Shown: positions 47,480-56,707 of the stretch, one piece after another
How the letters are laid out: every line of letters starts with the position of its first letter
Position numbering within the stretch: the stretch's first letter is position 1
From: Erythrobacter colymbi
GTDB lineage: Bacteria > Pseudomonadota > Alphaproteobacteria > Sphingomonadales > Sphingomonadaceae
Direction of reading: 5' to 3'
NCBI RefSeq assembly: GCF_002155685.1
Contig: NZ_MUYK01000002.1
Location: 639,288-703,287 of the forward strand
Length of the DNA stretch: 64,000 nt
The notes under the pieces: model-generated
What the model was told of the DNA's origin: nothing
Database searches by the model: none
Seen by the model: only the letters and a program-made list of their open reading frames with translations
Translations under genes and position numbers: made by a program

Positions 47480-48115
47480 ATGGCAGAAAAACGATCACGG
47501 GGGCGTCCGCGCGAGTACAACCGCGACACGGCATTGGGGGCCGCACGCAAGGTCTTCTGGGAGCTTGGCTATTCCGCGACATCTGTCGAAGCGCTTTGCG
47601 AGGCTATGGGAATAAGCAAGCCCAGCCTCTATGCGGGCTTCGGCAACAAGCTCGCGCTCTACTTAGCCGTACTTCGCCAGTATGACGATGAGGGCTTTGC
47701 CAAGATGCAGGAGCGTCTGAACCACTCCGACCTTGCTACCGCGCTACAGCAGGCCGCGATCGGTGCCATCGACAATTTTGTCGGCGGCGGTTCCGATCCC
47801 CGCGGCTGCCTTCTGGTTGCCACCGCCGTGGTGGAAGCCAAGACCGATCAGGATGTTCGAGAGGAGCTGCGCCTTGCAATGGAGCGCAGTGGCGAACTGT
47901 TTGCCGCTCGCTTCAGGAAGGCAATGGAAGAAGAGGATTTTCGATCAGCATTGCCTCCACAGGTTCTCGGCACGATCTTCAATGATGCGATTTACGCAGC
48001 GGCGTTGCGTGCACGCGCCGGCTTCAAGCGCAGCGATTTGCTCGCCACGCTCGATGCATGCATCGCAATGATCACTAACGCCCATCGTGACGACACCACC
48101 GCCGACAGGGGGTAA
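47480..48115 (+). CDS. TetR/AcrR-family regulator
   Basis: 211 residues. Helix-turn-helix within residues about 12-58 (RGRPREYNRDTALGAARKVF and TSVEALCEAMGISKPSLYAGFGNK). The C-terminal ligand domain has RGCLLVATAVVEAKT, typical of the subgroup that controls detoxification or efflux genes. No obvious target gene is adjacent on the same strand; the convergent lipoprotein gene follows. A dyad 31 bases upstream suggests autoregulation. Confidence 0.94.
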   Translation: MAEKRSRGRPREYNRDTALGAARKVFWELGYSATSVEALCEAMGISKPSLYAGFGNKLALYLAVLRQYDDEGFAKMQERLNHSDLATALQQAAIGAIDNFVGGGSDPRGCLLVATAVVEAKTDQDVREELRLAMERSGELFAARFRKAMEEEDFRSALPPQVLGTIFNDAIYAAALRARAGFKRSDLLATLDACIAMITNAHRDDTTADRG

Positions 48116-48215
48116 AGGTGATCTGCTGTCATTCACTTGAGGCCGGCTCGAACAGAAGCGGATTCTGCGCGCCGTCATTTGTTTGACAGCCGTCCCTAGG
48201 CAAATCCCGAAGGAG

Positions 48216-50174
48216 CTATAACGGCCCTTGGTCCGGAAACAGATTCCGCGTGGGATTCATCCCGTCGGTGTCCACCAGCGTCTGCTTTACCTGCGTGCCT
48301 TCAAGCTCGACGATGTAGACCGAACCGGCCTTGCGTGCGCGCAGGGTGAGCTGGCCGAGCTTGGGGTCGATGGTCACCTTCACATCGCGGTCCTCCCCCG
48401 TATTGGCCCAGGCCGTGACCAACCAGCGATCGGCATTGCGCATCTTGCGCGCCAGCACCCGCGCGGTGCGATTGAGGCGAGTCTGCGGGATCCAGTATTC
48501 GGCAGGTGGTGTTGCCTCACCCACTGGATTGAACTCCATCGCCGGTGTGGTGATGTCGAACCCGTCGTAGGGATGGTTTCCGTCCCCAGGCAGGAGATCG
48601 CCATTGCGCAGGAAGGGCTCGAGAAAGGTAAAGAGTGCATGGACCTTGGCGAGGTTGACCATGCCCCGGATCTGGACGGGCACCTGCGTGCCGACTGGGT
48701 TGTTCTTGGCCATCGCCAGAAAGGGTGCACCCTCGCAGACAAAGTATCCTGAGACCGCGCCTATCGCACCCGCAGTGTAGAGCGCCTTCATTGCCCCGAT
48801 GAAAGTATCGTCATCGGAAATGCCGCTTCCTTCCCATCCCTGGCTTACCCACGGATAGATGAGGCTTTGCCCCAGCGTCCGCATCCCTCCGATGTTGCGG
48901 AGTTGGATGGTTAGTGCATCCCACGGCACGTTGAAGTCGAGAAATCCAGTCCAGCCCTTGTTTCCATGCGCGAAATACATCTCGGGTGACGCATAATCGG
49001 ACACGACCGGCTTGCCGTTGACGATGAATTCGTCCCAAAGGAAGTTATAGCCTTTCCATCCCGACCAGCGGCCTCGCTCGCCGCCGAAGCTTTCCTGATA
49101 CCAGCTGTAGGCGACCGGGCGGCCAAGCTGGAGACTGGCATAGGCGGTTTCCTTGACAATCCGCTCCTGCCGCGCCTTCTGGCGGCTCGCGAAACGGTGC
49201 CAGTCATCATAATTGTCCGGATTGAAGCCAGCCGCGCGCATCGCGGCGGTCACGCGTGGGTCGATTCCCCACAAAACCTTCACGTCGTTATCGCCGGGAA
49301 TCCAGAATCCGGCTTCGCCGCCATTGTTCATCAGCGTAAACTTCTGGCCAGTATCGCGCTCAAGCCTGCGCGCATTGGTGCCGATGTAATTGCCTACGGC
49401 GACGAGAGCGGAGTCAGGAGCGATAGGGCTGACAGTCACGCGGCCGCCGCGTAAAATTATGTTCCCTTGTGCATCGCGAATATAGGTTTCCGGGGGGAGC
49501 GTCGGATAGTCGGGACGTTGCCCTTGATAATTATCGAACACACCATAAAGACTTGATTGGTCATAAATCGAAGGATACTTTCCGGGGTTGGCTCGCAGCT
49601 CGGCAAAGACTTTGTCTTCACCGTAATTTGTACCTTCATTTACCTGTCCACCATAGGCCCAGTGTTTCATCAGCTCAACGCGCGTGTCGGATGACACCGC
49701 GCAGCTCGCCAGGCTGAGCGGCAACATCGTATTGCCAGTCCTCAGCGCTGGGCGCGGGAACGATTTGAGGTGATCGAGCGGGGTCGAGTTGGTGCCGATT
49801 TGTACGGGGTTAGGATTGACGGTCACGGAGACATCGTCCGATCCGATGGTCTTGCCGGCCGCATCGGTCACGCTGAGCCGGAGTACATAGGTACCCGCCT
49901 TATCCATCGCGACAGCGGTTGCCGGGCTCGATGCATCGCGGAACGCAACGATCGAGGGACCGCTCACCTGGCTCCAGCGGATCGTGCCGCCAGATGCGGT
50001 GCCGGCGAGTGCCGTACGGGTGTCTGGCAAGGCGATCGCCACATCAGGACCGGCATTGACGTTGGCGTTGGCGACGGTCGGACCGCTTTCCTCTCCCCCG
50101 CCGCATCCGGCAATCAGAGCTGTCCCGCTCATGAGGAGGAAATAGTGCCGAAATGGCTTTGGCGTCCCGATCAT
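48216..50174 (-). CDS. PKD-domain lipoprotein, glycosidase-like
   Basis: 652 residues. Lipoprotein signal with Cys24 (TALIAGCGGG). Residues about 35-120 are a PKD/REJ-type Ig domain (WSQVSGPSIVAF, GTYVLRLSVTDAAG). The remaining 500 residues contain many aromatic and Trp-rich segments (GRPVAYSWYQESFGGERGRW, FDITTPAMEF) and a C-terminal beta-sandwich-like region, suggesting a surface glycoside hydrolase or lyase, but no catalytic pair is assigned. Slightly lower GC and less biased codons than neighbours suggest a different history. Confidence 0.75.
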   Translation of the reverse strand: MIGTPKPFRHYFLLMSGTALIAGCGGGEESGPTVANANVNAGPDVAIALPDTRTALAGTASGGTIRWSQVSGPSIVAFRDASSPATAVAMDKAGTYVLRLSVTDAAGKTIGSDDVSVTVNPNPVQIGTNSTPLDHLKSFPRPALRTGNTMLPLSLASCAVSSDTRVELMKHWAYGGQVNEGTNYGEDKVFAELRANPGKYPSIYDQSSLYGVFDNYQGQRPDYPTLPPETYIRDAQGNIILRGGRVTVSPIAPDSALVAVGNYIGTNARRLERDTGQKFTLMNNGGEAGFWIPGDNDVKVLWGIDPRVTAAMRAAGFNPDNYDDWHRFASRQKARQERIVKETAYASLQLGRPVAYSWYQESFGGERGRWSGWKGYNFLWDEFIVNGKPVVSDYASPEMYFAHGNKGWTGFLDFNVPWDALTIQLRNIGGMRTLGQSLIYPWVSQGWEGSGISDDDTFIGAMKALYTAGAIGAVSGYFVCEGAPFLAMAKNNPVGTQVPVQIRGMVNLAKVHALFTFLEPFLRNGDLLPGDGNHPYDGFDITTPAMEFNPVGEATPPAEYWIPQTRLNRTARVLARKMRNADRWLVTAWANTGEDRDVKVTIDPKLGQLTLRARKAGSVYIVELEGTQVKQTLVDTDGMNPTRNLFPDQGPL

Positions 50175-50342
50175 TCAATTGCCCCTATCTCTATGATTTT
50201 TTTATCATTTGATGGGCAGAGTGTGATGATTCGACGCTTAACCGGTCCTTTCCTGCATTGGTTAAGACATCGCTTTGCGCAAGAATTTGGAACTGGCTTT
50301 GCCTCGCGATGACCATCGGCACCGTGATCCGGCGCGCATTGC
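50175..50342 (-). promoter_or_regulatory. Gap between AraC and lipoprotein genes
   Basis: 168 bases without a gene. The 50190-50240 part is AT-rich (CTATGATTTTTTTATCATTT) with the small inverted repeat ATGATTTTTTTATCAT, probably the promoter region of the lipoprotein gene or a terminator of the AraC gene. Confidence 0.45.
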
Positions 50343-51251
50343 CTAGAGCGCAAACCTCTTGCGAAACTCGCTGGGAGCAAGGCCCCGTGCTTGGGCAAAC
50401 AGGCTGCTGAAGTGCGAGGGGCGCGGGAAGCCGCAGGCAAGGGCAACTTCGCGCAGCGAATGATCGTGACCCATCAGAAGTCGCTGGGCGAGATAGAGAC
50501 GCCGATCACGGACGTACCGGTAAGGGCTCATCCCGGTCGCCTGATTGAAGGCCCTCGAGAAATGGAACATGGAAAGCCCGGCAACCTCGGCCAGCATGCT
50601 GATCGTCAGCGGCTGGGACAAGTGCTCTTCGATGAAGTCGAGCACCCGCTTGAGCCGAGCCGGGGCGATCGTGATCCGGTTTGACTGCGGATTGAATCCG
50701 TAGCGATCGATGTTCGAGAGGATCAGCGCGATACTGCGCATCGCCTGCTCGAGAACCATGTCCGCCACGATACCGGGCCGGAACAGCTCGATCTCGAGCA
50801 CGCCGATGAGGCCGATCAGAAAAATGTTGTCCTCGAACACCCTCGGTACCGTCGGTCCCGGGAGGCGGTCGCCGATCAGGCTCCCCAGACAACCCTTGGG
50901 GAACAGGACGTTGATGCTCTTCGCGCTGGTCCCGAACTCGATAGTGGCATCGGCGCCCTGCGGCACAAACGACACGCGCAGATCACGATTGCCGGCGGTG
51001 CAGAACGGCGTCCCTGCCAGTTTTCCCCTGTTCGGCTGACCCGACCCGCGGGTCAGGAGCAGGAGATCGTGCTCGTCGGCAGGCCGATCCGCCTGCGTGG
51101 TCGGCGCGGTGCCGTAGTCGAGAATGCGATAGAGTGTGATGTCGCCATGGCGGGGCGCGAGCGACAAGCTGTCGGGCACGTGCCGGTAGACCACGCAGTC
51201 GATGCTTTGAAGTCCGGTATCGAACCGCTGCGGCTCGCCAATTCCTCTCAT
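50343..51251 (-). CDS. AraC-family transcriptional regulator
   Basis: 302 residues from ATG 51251, favoured over an ATG at 51362 because GAGGGTGG lies upstream and the 37 residues before it look non-conserved. Helices: LTISMLAEVAGLSMFHFSRA and SLREVALACGFPRPSHFSSL are the two AraC HTH units, with PSEFRKRFAL at the end. The N-terminal 200 residues are an effector domain of unclear ligand. It is divergent from the type IV secretion operon and next to the lipoprotein gene; either may be a target. Confidence 0.93.
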   Translation of the reverse strand: MRGIGEPQRFDTGLQSIDCVVYRHVPDSLSLAPRHGDITLYRILDYGTAPTTQADRPADEHDLLLLTRGSGQPNRGKLAGTPFCTAGNRDLRVSFVPQGADATIEFGTSAKSINVLFPKGCLGSLIGDRLPGPTVPRVFEDNIFLIGLIGVLEIELFRPGIVADMVLEQAMRSIALILSNIDRYGFNPQSNRITIAPARLKRVLDFIEEHLSQPLTISMLAEVAGLSMFHFSRAFNQATGMSPYRYVRDRRLYLAQRLLMGHDHSLREVALACGFPRPSHFSSLFAQARGLAPSEFRKRFAL

Positions 51252-51626
51252 TGCAAACCAACCACCCTCACTATTCCGGAGTTTTCCTGCCTCCTGCAGA
51301 TCCGATAGTTTTTCGAAAATTCGACATACAAACGAAGATTTGCTTGTGATTTTTTGCGACATTCTTGATGAGCGAATTACGTTACTTAAGTAACGAAAAT
51401 ACTTTTTCTCCGAAAAATCAGAACACTTTCTTTCCTCATTGTAGTATAGGTTGCCAAGCCGTTAACCAACGCGGACCACCTAGACCTTTCGATCCCGGGG
51501 CACGCCTGTCCGTTGACTAAAGGTCGTCCCGAGGATTTTTCGAAATACGCGCCCAGAAGTGCTGGCAACGAGGATGGCCTCGCGCACGGCAGGCTCGCGA
51601 GATTGAACTGGAAGGATTTGCGGGAC
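51252..51626. promoter_or_regulatory. AraC / type IV secretion divergent control region
   Basis: 375 bases without a convincing gene. It is markedly AT-rich between 51300 and 51450. It holds a perfect 16-bp palindrome CGTTACTTAAGTAACG at 51380-51395. A short open frame from 51513 reads into virB2 but lacks a ribosome-binding site. The region probably contains the virB operon promoter and the AraC promoter. Confidence 0.6.
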
Positions 51627-51944
51627 ATGATGCGACAAGGATTGCGGCACCTGCCAGCTATGGCGGTTCTGTCGGGTTCGTCCTCCGCGGCACATGCGCA
51701 GTCATTTGCCGATCCGGCCGGTTCCGGGCCGATCCTTGGTGCGGTGCAGTGGCTCGAGGGGACACTGCTCGGAACCGTAGCCACCGTGGTCGCCGTGATG
51801 GCGGTGGCCAGCGTCGGCTTCCTGATGCTCACCGGCAGGATGAACTGGCGCTACGGCGCGACGGTGATCATCGGCTGCTTCATCCTGTTCGGTGCGGCCA
51901 GCATCGTCGGGGGCATCCAGTCCGCAGCCTCGCTGGGCGGTTAA
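51627..51944 (+). CDS. virB2: Type IV secretion pilin, TrbC/VirB2 family
   Basis: 105 residues from ATG 51627 (AAGGA upstream; a second ATG follows directly). A signal-like N-terminus ends at SSAAHA before QSFADP, then two membrane helices (about 44-66 and 77-100) with the basic turn TGRMNWRYG between them: the VirB2/TrbC pilin layout. It forms the pilus or the secretion channel exterior. First gene of an eight-gene operon with overlapping starts. Confidence 0.9.
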   Translation: MMRQGLRHLPAMAVLSGSSSAAHAQSFADPAGSGPILGAVQWLEGTLLGTVATVVAVMAVASVGFLMLTGRMNWRYGATVIIGCFILFGAASIVGGIQSAASLGG

Positions 51945-51945
51945 G

Positions 51946-52230
51946 ATGCAGAGTCTGGAGCGAGATCAGCTGTTCGTGGCCCTCGCCCGCCCGCAAATGT
52001 TCGCGGGCGTCACCTACGGCTTTTTTGTCATCAACGGCGTCCTGTCGACCGAGCTATTCCTCATCTTCAAAAGCCCGTGGGTGCTGCTGTTCGCATTGAT
52101 GATCCACGCGATCGGCTATCTCGCGTGCCTCAAGGAACCGGCTTTCTTCGACGTGTGGTTCGTGAAGGTGTCGCGCTGCCCGCGAGTGCGCAACCATGCT
52201 GTCTGGCAATGCAACTCGTACCGCGCCTGA
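51946..52230 (+). CDS. virB3: Type IV secretion protein VirB3
   Basis: 94 residues, starting one base after the virB2 stop. LFVALARPQMFAGVTYGFFV is the conserved VirB3 start, with two membrane helices and the terminal FDVWFVKVSRCPRVRN block that is usually recognised by VirB4. It is an inner-membrane component next to the VirB4 ATPase. It overlaps the virB4 start by 22 bases. Confidence 0.93.
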   Translation: MQSLERDQLFVALARPQMFAGVTYGFFVINGVLSTELFLIFKSPWVLLFALMIHAIGYLACLKEPAFFDVWFVKVSRCPRVRNHAVWQCNSYRA

Positions 52231-54599
52231 GCCAGGATCCGCAGTTCTTCGCGCGCGAGGAGACGGCCGGCAGCCGGCTGCCCTATGCCGCGCAGATCGA
52301 CGACCGCACCGTCCTGCTGCGCAACGGGATGCTGTGCCAGGTGCTTCACCTGGGCGGTCTGCTATTCGAGACCGCCGACACCGCCGAGCTCAACTATCGC
52401 AAGTCCCTGCGCGATGCGATGCTTCAGGCGATCGGATCGCCGCGCTTCGCAATCTACCACCACGTCGTGCGCCGCCGGGTGGAGCCGCTGCTGGATGCGC
52501 AGTTTCCGGATCCCTTCTCGCGCGAGCTCGACGAGGCCTGGCGCCGGCGGCTGGAGACCAAGGCGCTCTACACCAACGAGCTGTTCCTCACGATTGTCCG
52601 CCGCCCTTTGCCGGGGCGCACGGGCCTTGCCGAAAGGCTGGCCAATCTTGCGCAGCGTGGGTCCGGCGCGCGCGAACGGGCCGCTGCCCTTGCCGCCGAG
52701 CGCCGCGCGCTCGATGCCGCCAGCGAACAGCTGCTCGCCTCGCTCGGCAGCTACAGCGCGCGGATCCTCTCCACCTACGAGACCCCGCACGGCCACTGCT
52801 CCGAACCGCTCGAGTTCCTCTCGTCGCTCTACAACGGCGAGTTGCGACCGGTGCGCCTGCCCGAGGCGGACGTGGGCGAGTATCTCCCCTATCGCAGGGT
52901 GACCTTCGGGCAGGACATGCTGGAACTTGGTCCGGCCGGTGCCACCCCGCGCGATTTTGCCGCGATCGTCTCGATCAAGGATTATCCGGGGCACACCACG
53001 CCGGGGATGCTCGACGATCTCTTGCGGCTGCCCTTCGAGATGGTGCTGAGCCAATCCTTCGCCTTCGTGGACCGGCAGAGCGGGCTCGGGCGGATGAACC
53101 TTGCGATCAGGCGGATGCGGGCGGCCGACGACGAAGCGATCAGCCTGCGCAACGATCTCACCAACGCAAAGGACGATCTGGCCGCCGGGCGTGCGGCGTT
53201 CGGCGAGCACCACATGACGGTTATGGTGCGCGCCGCGGCGCCCGAGGCGGTCAATGATGCCGTTGCCGAATTGCAGGCCGCGCTCTCCGATCTCGGCGCC
53301 ATCGCCGTGCGCGAGGAGATGGGGCTGGAGCCTGCGTTCTGGGCACAGTTCCCGGGCAATTTCCCCTATATCGCGCGCCGTGCGCTGGTCTCCACCCGGA
53401 ACTTCGCAAGCCTCGCCAGCGGCCACAACTTCCCCATCGGACGCGCGGCAGGCAACCATTGGGGCCCGGCGGTCACCGTGCTCGAAACCACCGCGGCGGG
53501 ACCATACCATTTCAACTTCCACCAAGGCGATCTTGGCAATTTCACCGTGATCGGCCCCTCGGGATCGGGCAAGACGGTGGTGCTCAACTTCCTGCTCGCC
53601 CAGTCCCGCAAGTTCGATCCACGCATCGTCTTCTTCGACAAGGATCGCGGGGCGGAGCTGTTCATCAGGGCGATCGGCGGACGTTACGATGTGCTGCGAC
53701 CGGGGGTCGGGGCGGGGCTCAATCCGCTGTTGCTTGGCGACACCCCCGACAACCGGCAGTTCCTGATCGCATGGGTCACCCGCCTCGCGAGCGCCGGCGG
53801 CGTCGCAGTATCGACCGAGGAACTGGCGCTGATCAAGGACGCGGTCGACGCGAATTTCGAGGCCGACCCCGCCTTCCGCCGCCTCCGGCATTTCGTCGAC
53901 CTTTTCCGCGGACAGAGCCGACCGCACCCGGGCGACCTGTGGTCGCGGCTGCGCCCGTGGTGGGGCGACGGGGCGCACGCATGGCTGTTCGACAACAGCG
54001 AGGATCGCATCGATCTGACGGCGGCCACCATCGGCTTCGACATGACGCGCATCCTCGACACGCCCGATCTGCGCACGCCGGCGATGATGTATCTGTTCCA
54101 CCGGGTCGAGGAGCGGCTCGACGGGACGCCCTCGATCATCGTCATCGACGAAGGGTGGAAGGCGCTCGACGACGACGTGTTCGTCGAGCGCATCAAGGAC
54201 TGGGAAAAGACCATCCGCAAGCGCAACGGGATCGTCGGCTTCGCCACCCAAAGCGCCGAGGATGCCCTGTCCAGCCGCATCGCCTCGACCATCGTCGAAC
54301 AGGCCGCGACGCAGATCTTCATGGCCAATCCCAAGGCGCGGGCGGAAGATTACATCGATGGCTTCGGGCTGACACCGCATGAATTCGAGCTGGTGCGCGC
54401 CTTGCCCGACAGCGCCCATGCCTTCCTGATCAAGCACGGCAACGACAGTGTGGTCGCGCGGCTCAACCTCTCGGGCGAGGGCGACATCCTGACGATCCTG
54501 TCGGGTCGCGAACGCACCGTTCGGCTGCTCGACGAGATCCGGCAGCGGACCGGCGATGATCCGGAGGCGTGGATGCCCGAACTGGTGAAGGCGGTCTGA
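52209..54599 (+). CDS. virB4: Type IV secretion ATPase VirB4
   Basis: 796 residues from ATG 52209. N-terminal CagE/VirB4 domain with the SYSARILSTYETPHGHCSEP type region; the C-terminal ATPase has Walker A GPSGSGKT at 449-456 and Walker B IIVIDEGWKAL with Asp647/Glu648. It energises pilus assembly and substrate transfer at the inner membrane. Overlaps with virB3 and virB6 (TGATG) show tight coupling. Confidence 0.97.
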   Translation: MQLVPRLSQDPQFFAREETAGSRLPYAAQIDDRTVLLRNGMLCQVLHLGGLLFETADTAELNYRKSLRDAMLQAIGSPRFAIYHHVVRRRVEPLLDAQFPDPFSRELDEAWRRRLETKALYTNELFLTIVRRPLPGRTGLAERLANLAQRGSGARERAAALAAERRALDAASEQLLASLGSYSARILSTYETPHGHCSEPLEFLSSLYNGELRPVRLPEADVGEYLPYRRVTFGQDMLELGPAGATPRDFAAIVSIKDYPGHTTPGMLDDLLRLPFEMVLSQSFAFVDRQSGLGRMNLAIRRMRAADDEAISLRNDLTNAKDDLAAGRAAFGEHHMTVMVRAAAPEAVNDAVAELQAALSDLGAIAVREEMGLEPAFWAQFPGNFPYIARRALVSTRNFASLASGHNFPIGRAAGNHWGPAVTVLETTAAGPYHFNFHQGDLGNFTVIGPSGSGKTVVLNFLLAQSRKFDPRIVFFDKDRGAELFIRAIGGRYDVLRPGVGAGLNPLLLGDTPDNRQFLIAWVTRLASAGGVAVSTEELALIKDAVDANFEADPAFRRLRHFVDLFRGQSRPHPGDLWSRLRPWWGDGAHAWLFDNSEDRIDLTAATIGFDMTRILDTPDLRTPAMMYLFHRVEERLDGTPSIIVIDEGWKALDDDVFVERIKDWEKTIRKRNGIVGFATQSAEDALSSRIASTIVEQAATQIFMANPKARAEDYIDGFGLTPHEFELVRALPDSAHAFLIKHGNDSVVARLNLSGEGDILTILSGRERTVRLLDEIRQRTGDDPEAWMPELVKAV

Positions 54600-55867
54600 T
54601 GCCAGCCTGCCCCGCCTTCGACCCGCTCGGCCCCTATGCCACCGGCCTGACCAGTTTCGTGGACTGCCACGCCCGGGCGCTCGGCGAGGAAGGCTGGCGC
54701 GCACTCGGCACCGGATCGGCGGCGGGGCTGACCATCACCGGTCTGCTGGTGATCTTCGTCGCGCTTGTCGGCTATCGGCTCGCCTTCGGCCATATGCTGA
54801 CCCTGCGCGAGGCGGTGCTAGCGATGGTCAAGATCGGCTTCGTCATCGCTTTGTCGAGCCAGTGGCCGGCCTATCAGGTGCTGGTCTACAACCTCGTGAT
54901 CGAGGGGCCATCCGACCTGGCGGGGCGCATTCTCGCGCCCGGAGGCCTGGGCGGCGAGGCACCCGATCTGATCGCGCGCGTCCAGACCGCGCAGGATCGG
55001 CTGGAGACCTTGTCCCGGCCCAAGCCACCCGCCGGTGCCGCGACGAGTCCCGTAGCGGCGCCGACCGGGCCAGGCGCAGCGCAGGGCCCGGGGCTCCAGC
55101 CCGCGCCCGATCACGGCAACAAGAACGACGACAGCGCTGAAAACTCTCTGTCCCGCGCGGGCGGCGTGCTTCTCGTCTCGACGCTGGCGGCGACACTGTC
55201 CTTCCGCATCATCGCCGGGATCATGCTGGCGCTCGGGCCGATCTTTGTCGCATGCCTGCTATTCGCGGGGTGGCGCGGGTTGCTCGAAGGGTGGGTGCGG
55301 GCGCTAGCCGGAACCATGCTCGGAACGCTGGCAACCGGCGCGACAATCGCGCTCGAGCTCGCGATCCTCGAACCGCAGATCGCTGCATTCGCTGCCGCCG
55401 CCGCCCGGCCCGATGCGGCCGAGGCGGGTCCGATGCCGGGGCAGTTGCTGGTCACCACATGGCTCTTCGCGCTGGTGCTGCTGGCGGCAGTGCTGGCGGC
55501 GGCCAGGGTTGCAGCAGGGTTCCGCATTCCCGACGCCGTGGCTGTCGCGCTGCGGCAGGTCACGGAAGCTTCGGGGCGCCGGGAGACCTCCGAACTCCAG
55601 ACCGCGTCGGCACCGGCAGGCGGCACATCGGCGGCTGACGAGCGCCCGCGCGCTGTCGCGCTGGCCGACGCGATCAACGCCCAGTTGCTGCGCGAACAGA
55701 CGGCCGACGGCAACCCTCAGGCGACGCGGGCCCGGCCTGCCGCGACAGCGGATGCGGTGCAGACGTCAAGCGGCCCGGTGATCATCGAACGCCTCGGCCA
55801 GAGCCATCGGCGCACGGCCGGGTCGCGCCGCGCTGCCAGCATTCAGCGCCGGGATGCAGCAGGATAG
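54599..55867 (+). CDS. virB6: Type IV secretion channel protein VirB6
   Basis: 422 residues, ATG overlapping the virB4 stop. TrbL/VirB6 polytopic protein with five to six membrane helices. A Pro/Ala/Asn-rich hydrophilic loop (about 138-182, KPPAGAATSP ... NKNDDSAEN) is longer than usual. A cytoplasmic Arg/Ala-rich C-terminal tail (about 320-422) follows. It forms the inner-membrane pore. Confidence 0.92.
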   Translation: MPACPAFDPLGPYATGLTSFVDCHARALGEEGWRALGTGSAAGLTITGLLVIFVALVGYRLAFGHMLTLREAVLAMVKIGFVIALSSQWPAYQVLVYNLVIEGPSDLAGRILAPGGLGGEAPDLIARVQTAQDRLETLSRPKPPAGAATSPVAAPTGPGAAQGPGLQPAPDHGNKNDDSAENSLSRAGGVLLVSTLAATLSFRIIAGIMLALGPIFVACLLFAGWRGLLEGWVRALAGTMLGTLATGATIALELAILEPQIAAFAAAAARPDAAEAGPMPGQLLVTTWLFALVLLAAVLAAARVAAGFRIPDAVAVALRQVTEASGRRETSELQTASAPAGGTSAADERPRAVALADAINAQLLREQTADGNPQATRARPAATADAVQTSSGPVIIERLGQSHRRTAGSRRAASIQRRDAAG

Positions 55868-55870
55868 GAC

Positions 55871-56707
55871 ATGACCGAAGGAACCGACACCTACTACGCG
55901 CGCGCCACGCGCTGGGCCGATGACCGGCAGGCGAGCCTTCGGAACTCGCGGCGCGTCGCGTGGATCGTGGCCGGCGTCGCAACCGGCGTCGCGGTGGTCG
56001 AGGCGCTGGCGCTGTTCGCGCTCGCCCCGTTGAAAACGGTCGTGCCCTACACCCTGCTGGTCGACCGCAACACGGGCTATGTGCAGGCGATCGAGGGCGA
56101 CAAGGCCGGGAATATCCAGGCTGACGAGGCGCTCACCCAGTCGCTGCTGGCGCAATATGTCATCGCCCGCGAGGGCTTCGAGATTTCGGGCGTCAAGGGC
56201 AATTACCGCAAGGTCGCGCTATGGTCGGCCGACTCCGCGCGGCGAGATTACCTTGCGCTGATGCCGGCGAGCAACCCGCAGAGTCCGCTCAACCGGCTCC
56301 CCCGCACGAGCACGGTGAACGTCACGGTGCGCAGCGTGTCGCTGACCGATCCGGGGGTCGCGATGGTCCGGTTCGAAACCCGGCGCATCGACCAGGGGCA
56401 GCAGGCGGGCGGGCCGGTCGCCGCTTATGTCGCGGTGATACGCTACCGCTATTCGGGCGCGCCGATGGCGATCGAGGACCGGCTGATCAATCCGCTGGGC
56501 TTCCAGGTGGTGAAGTATCGCCGCGACCAAGAGGCCGTATCGGCCGAGGTCGAAGCGCAAGCCGAGGCGCTGGTGCCAGCTCCGGCGGCAACGCGCGCTC
56601 CGGCGGTAGCGAGCCCGGCGGCCAGCGTCCTCTCAAAGACCGCGCCAGGCAGGCCGGTCCCGAGCACCGGGCCGGGCAGCACCAAGGGGCCGGGGAGCGG
56701 CTCATGA
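55871..56707 (+). CDS. virB8: Type IV secretion protein VirB8
   Basis: 278 residues. Short cytoplasmic start, one helix at about 28-50, then the periplasmic VirB8 domain (NTF2-like; NYRKVALWSADSARRDYLAL, IRYRYSGAPMAIEDRLINPL GFQV). From about residue 228 a Pro/Ala/Ser-rich extension of some 50 residues follows, absent from typical VirB8 proteins. It assembles the channel core with VirB9/VirB10. Confidence 0.95.
   Translation: MTEGTDTYYARATRWADDRQASLRNSRRVAWIVAGVATGVAVVEALALFALAPLKTVVPYTLLVDRNTGYVQAIEGDKAGNIQADEALTQSLLAQYVIAREGFEISGVKGNYRKVALWSADSARRDYLALMPASNPQSPLNRLPRTSTVNVTVRSVSLTDPGVAMVRFETRRIDQGQQAGGPVAAYVAVIRYRYSGAPMAIEDRLINPLGFQVVKYRRDQEAVSAEVEAQAEALVPAPAATRAPAVASPAASVLSKTAPGRPVPSTGPGSTKGPGSGS

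Noticed and set aside
52362..54704. Open frame of 780 codons on the minus strand
   Set aside because: Antisense to virB4, which carries Walker motifs and overlaps its neighbours properly.
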